A DNA stretch of 64,000 bases, from the NCBI GenBank assembly GCA_041689205.1, contig JBDNGQ010000045.1:1-64000 (forward strand), in the 5' to 3' direction. The notes under the pieces were generated by a model, which was not told the origin of the DNA, did not search any database, and saw nothing but the letters and a program-made list of their open reading frames with translations. Both the position numbers and the translations under genes were made by a program. Shown one piece after another: positions 61,968 through 64,000 of the stretch. How positions within the stretch are numbered: the stretch's first letter is position 1; each line of letters starts with the position of its first letter. This DNA comes from JAVVEG01 sp041689205. Lineage in GTDB: Bacteria; Pseudomonadota; Gammaproteobacteria; Pseudomonadales; Pseudohongiellaceae.

Positions 61968-63200
61968 ATGTCAATTCATAATCCGCCTGAGGCCTTTTTC
62001 GATACGCTTGAGGAGATGCCAAATCCTTTTAAGCATCCGGCGCAATCAGTGGACCATCTGCTGACAAAGCCAATTGAAGGCGCGCTGGCTGATTTTCGTC
62101 TGGGCAGTGAATTTCTGTACAGCTATCGGGGCAGTCCTGACACCTTTTCTACCTATCGCCGGGAACTTGAGCATTTTCTGCAGTGGTCATGGCTGATCAG
62201 TAAAAAGAATCTGCAGTTGATCCAAAGAGAAGACCTGGAGGCCTACGTTGAATTCTCCCGCAAGCCTCCCGCCCAATGGATCGGTGCCAAAAATGTTGCA
62301 CGTTTTATTACTTATGAGGGCGAACGCAAGGCTAATCCGGATTGGCGTCCGTATATAGGGAAGGTAGTAACGGGAGCGGCTAAAGAAAAAACGCTGCGGT
62401 ACATTCTTTCGCAATCAGCCTTGCAGTCACTGTTCAGCGTGCTCAGCAGCTTTTTCAATTTTCTGGTTCAAGAGGAGTATGTCAGTGCAAATCCGGTTGC
62501 GCAGATACGCCAGAAAAGTAAATTCATGCGTAAACAGCAGGCGCAGTCAAAGATTCGCAGACTCTCACCTTTGCAATGGGATGTGGTGATTGAAACGGTA
62601 ATGATGATGGCAGATGACAACCCCCTCGTTCATGAGCGGACACTGTTCATCATGGCGGCTCTTTACGGAATGTATCTGCGCATTTCAGAATTAGTGGAGA
62701 CTGAACGTTGGGCGCCAGAAATGGGTCACTTTCAACGTGACATCGAAGGCAACTGGTGGTTTACCACGGTTGGTAAAGGAAATAAAGAAAGGGAAATATC
62801 GGTCAGTGATGCCATGCTTGATGCGCTCAGGCGCTATCGACTGTCACGCGACCTGACTCCCCTGCCCGCGCCCGGCGAACCAATGCCTTTGATTCACAAA
62901 ACCCGGGGACCCGGGGGCATCACCAGCACGCGCCAGATACGCAGTATCGTGCAATTGTGTTTTGATACAGCAGAACAAAGACTGCGCGCTGAAGGATTGT
63001 CTGAGGAAGCTGATCGGCTGGCTGCTGCAACAGTGCACTGGCTGCGCCATACCGGGATATCTGAAGACGTAAAGCATCGCCCGCGGGAACATGTTCGTGA
63101 TGATGCCGGTCATGGTTCGAGTGCTATTACTGATCGCTATATTGATGTGGAACGTACCGAGCGACACGCCTCAGCCCGTAAGAAGTTGATCAAGACTTAA
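61968..63200 (+). CDS. Tyrosine-type site-specific recombinase
   Basis: This 410-residue integrase-family protein has an N-terminal core-binding (SAM-like) domain at about 45-175 and a catalytic domain. The full set of active residues is visible: Arg238 (YLRISEL), Lys270 (VGKGNKER), His357 and Arg360 (HWLRHTG), His382 (GHGSSA) and Tyr391 (DRYID). There is no Shine-Dalgarno sequence before the ATG. No attachment repeats, tRNA target, excisionase or cargo genes are seen, so it is probably a domesticated or relic recombinase rather than the integrase of an island. Confidence 0.88.
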   Translation: MSIHNPPEAFFDTLEEMPNPFKHPAQSVDHLLTKPIEGALADFRLGSEFLYSYRGSPDTFSTYRRELEHFLQWSWLISKKNLQLIQREDLEAYVEFSRKPPAQWIGAKNVARFITYEGERKANPDWRPYIGKVVTGAAKEKTLRYILSQSALQSLFSVLSSFFNFLVQEEYVSANPVAQIRQKSKFMRKQQAQSKIRRLSPLQWDVVIETVMMMADDNPLVHERTLFIMAALYGMYLRISELVETERWAPEMGHFQRDIEGNWWFTTVGKGNKEREISVSDAMLDALRRYRLSRDLTPLPAPGEPMPLIHKTRGPGGITSTRQIRSIVQLCFDTAEQRLRAEGLSEEADRLAAATVHWLRHTGISEDVKHRPREHVRDDAGHGSSAITDRYIDVERTERHASARKKLIKT

Positions 63201-63286
63201 ATTTACCGGGCCTAGCTTGACATAACAGGTTCAAACGTAATATCAAGAGATAGAAACATTCATCGAAGTACAAGATGCGGGGCATT

Positions 63287-64000
63287 ATGACTAAATCTGG
63301 TTTACAACACCTCTGGCACACCTCACTCAGAACGACTTTCTCCCTCGTCTCGACAGCGGGGCTGTTGCTGTTACTCAGTGTCCCGGCAACCCAGGCAATT
63401 GAACCCGAGCAGTTGCAGGCAGTTCTTAACATTGATGAACTGCACGCCGAATTTTCTTCTGAACCGGTTTATGGTCGCACGGCTGTCGAACTGCTTAAGG
63501 AGCTCGAAGAAAAACACTATACCCGTATCGCAGTAAACGATGATTTTTCCAGCAAACTTCTGGATAAATTCCTTGAAGGTCTGGACAGCTCTAAACTCTA
63601 TTTTATCCAGGCTGACGTCGACAGGGCTGACGCTTATCGTTTTGCTTTGGACGACACCCTGAAAAGTGGCAGTATCGATCCCGCCTTCGTCATCTATAAT
63701 CTTTATCACAAACGTGTGCTTGAGCGTCTGATATACGCCATTAGGCACGTCGAAAATGATCTGCAGAATGTTGATTTCACTATTGATGAATCGTTTGAAA
63801 TTGATCGCGAAGAGGCTCCCTACGCGCAGACTACTGAGGAGCTTGATGATCTGTGGCGGGCACGTGTCAAGAACAGTGCCCTCAGCCTCAAGCTGACCGG
63901 CATGGAAATGGATAAAGTTGAAGAACGGCTCAGCAAGCGCTATAGAAATCAATTAAGCCAGGTGATTAAGACCAACAGCCGGGATGTGTTTCAGGCTTAT
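63287..64000 (+). CDS. prc: Carboxy-terminal processing protease Prc (5' part)
   Basis: The frame runs from the ATG at 63287 through 238 codons to the window edge with no stop. The product has a signal peptide (LLLLLSVPATQA|IEP) and then the N-terminal helical domain of the Prc/Tsp tail-specific protease (LYFIQADVDRADAYRF, ELDDLWRARVKNSALSLKLTG, RYRNQLSQVIKTNSRDVFQAY). The PDZ and Ser-Lys catalytic domains lie beyond the window. In the cell it degrades periplasmic proteins and processes PBP3. Confidence 0.92.
   Translation, partial: MTKSGLQHLWHTSLRTTFSLVSTAGLLLLLSVPATQAIEPEQLQAVLNIDELHAEFSSEPVYGRTAVELLKELEEKHYTRIAVNDDFSSKLLDKFLEGLDSSKLYFIQADVDRADAYRFALDDTLKSGSIDPAFVIYNLYHKRVLERLIYAIRHVENDLQNVDFTIDESFEIDREEAPYAQTTEELDDLWRARVKNSALSLKLTGMEMDKVEERLSKRYRNQLSQVIKTNSRDVFQAY

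Noticed and set aside
63371..63952. 193-codon open frame on the minus strand
   Set aside because: It lies opposite the start of prc, whose plus-strand frame has a signal peptide and matches the Prc N-terminal domain closely. The minus frame shows no family features or ribosome binding site.

Overview
The window is chromosomal DNA from a gammaproteobacterium. The gene order is that of the Pseudomonadales/Cellvibrionales side of the class. The TCA block runs sdhCDAB-sucAB-lpd-sucCD. The lipid block runs yceD-rpmF-plsX-fabD-fabG-acpP-fabF-pabC-mltG-tmk-holB-pilZ, with no fabH between plsX and fabD. The base composition looks moderate and even throughout. I cannot name a genus; an oligotrophic marine-type lineage is only a guess. 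Almost all of the window is densely packed coding sequence, and I see no prophage, insertion sequence, CRISPR array or rRNA.

Layout. 1-5.1 kb: recombination and RNA genes (possible dnaX end, ybaB, recR, rnd, ycgN), a small membrane protein, and a MoxR ATPase / VWA pair. 5.1-14.9 kb: fadD, the helicase hrpA, mlaA, a TerB-like gene, dusA, and gltX followed by tRNA-Ala(GGC). 15.3-26.4 kb: succinate dehydrogenase, 2-oxoglutarate dehydrogenase and succinyl-CoA synthetase, which together convert 2-oxoglutarate to fumarate. 26.8-31.9 kb: a six-gene TonB-type energy transduction operon (DUF3450 protein, long ExbB/TtpC-like protein, ExbB, ExbD, TonB, TPR protein). 32.1-36.0 kb: htpG and, convergent to it, argS. 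36.0-46.4 kb: rluC and the fatty-acid/phospholipid and replication operon.

46.4-57 kb is the more accessory part. It holds a DUF411 lipoprotein, an L-2-hydroxyglutarate-oxidase-like flavoprotein, gamma-glutamyltransferase, glutathione reductase, a probable copper-handling group (two-domain multicopper oxidase, TolC-family lipoprotein with a His-rich tail, small His/Cys-rich exported protein) and an alginate-export-type porin. 57-64 kb holds a SecD-SecF fusion, a CaCA antiporter, an exported phosphatase-like protein, a solitary tyrosine recombinase and the first 238 codons of prc, cut by the window end.

The most interesting signals are regulatory. A near-consensus sigma-32 promoter for htpG starts transcription inside the terminator hairpin of the TonB operon. 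A near-consensus promoter for the yceD-rpmF-plsX-fab operon carries a perfect 15-bp palindrome in its spacer and would give an essentially leaderless mRNA. dusA has a similar leaderless arrangement. A perfect 19+4+19 inverted repeat stands upstream of the porin gene. I found no clearly undescribed multi-gene system. The closest candidates are the His-tailed TolC/multicopper oxidase group and the stand-alone SecDF fusion.
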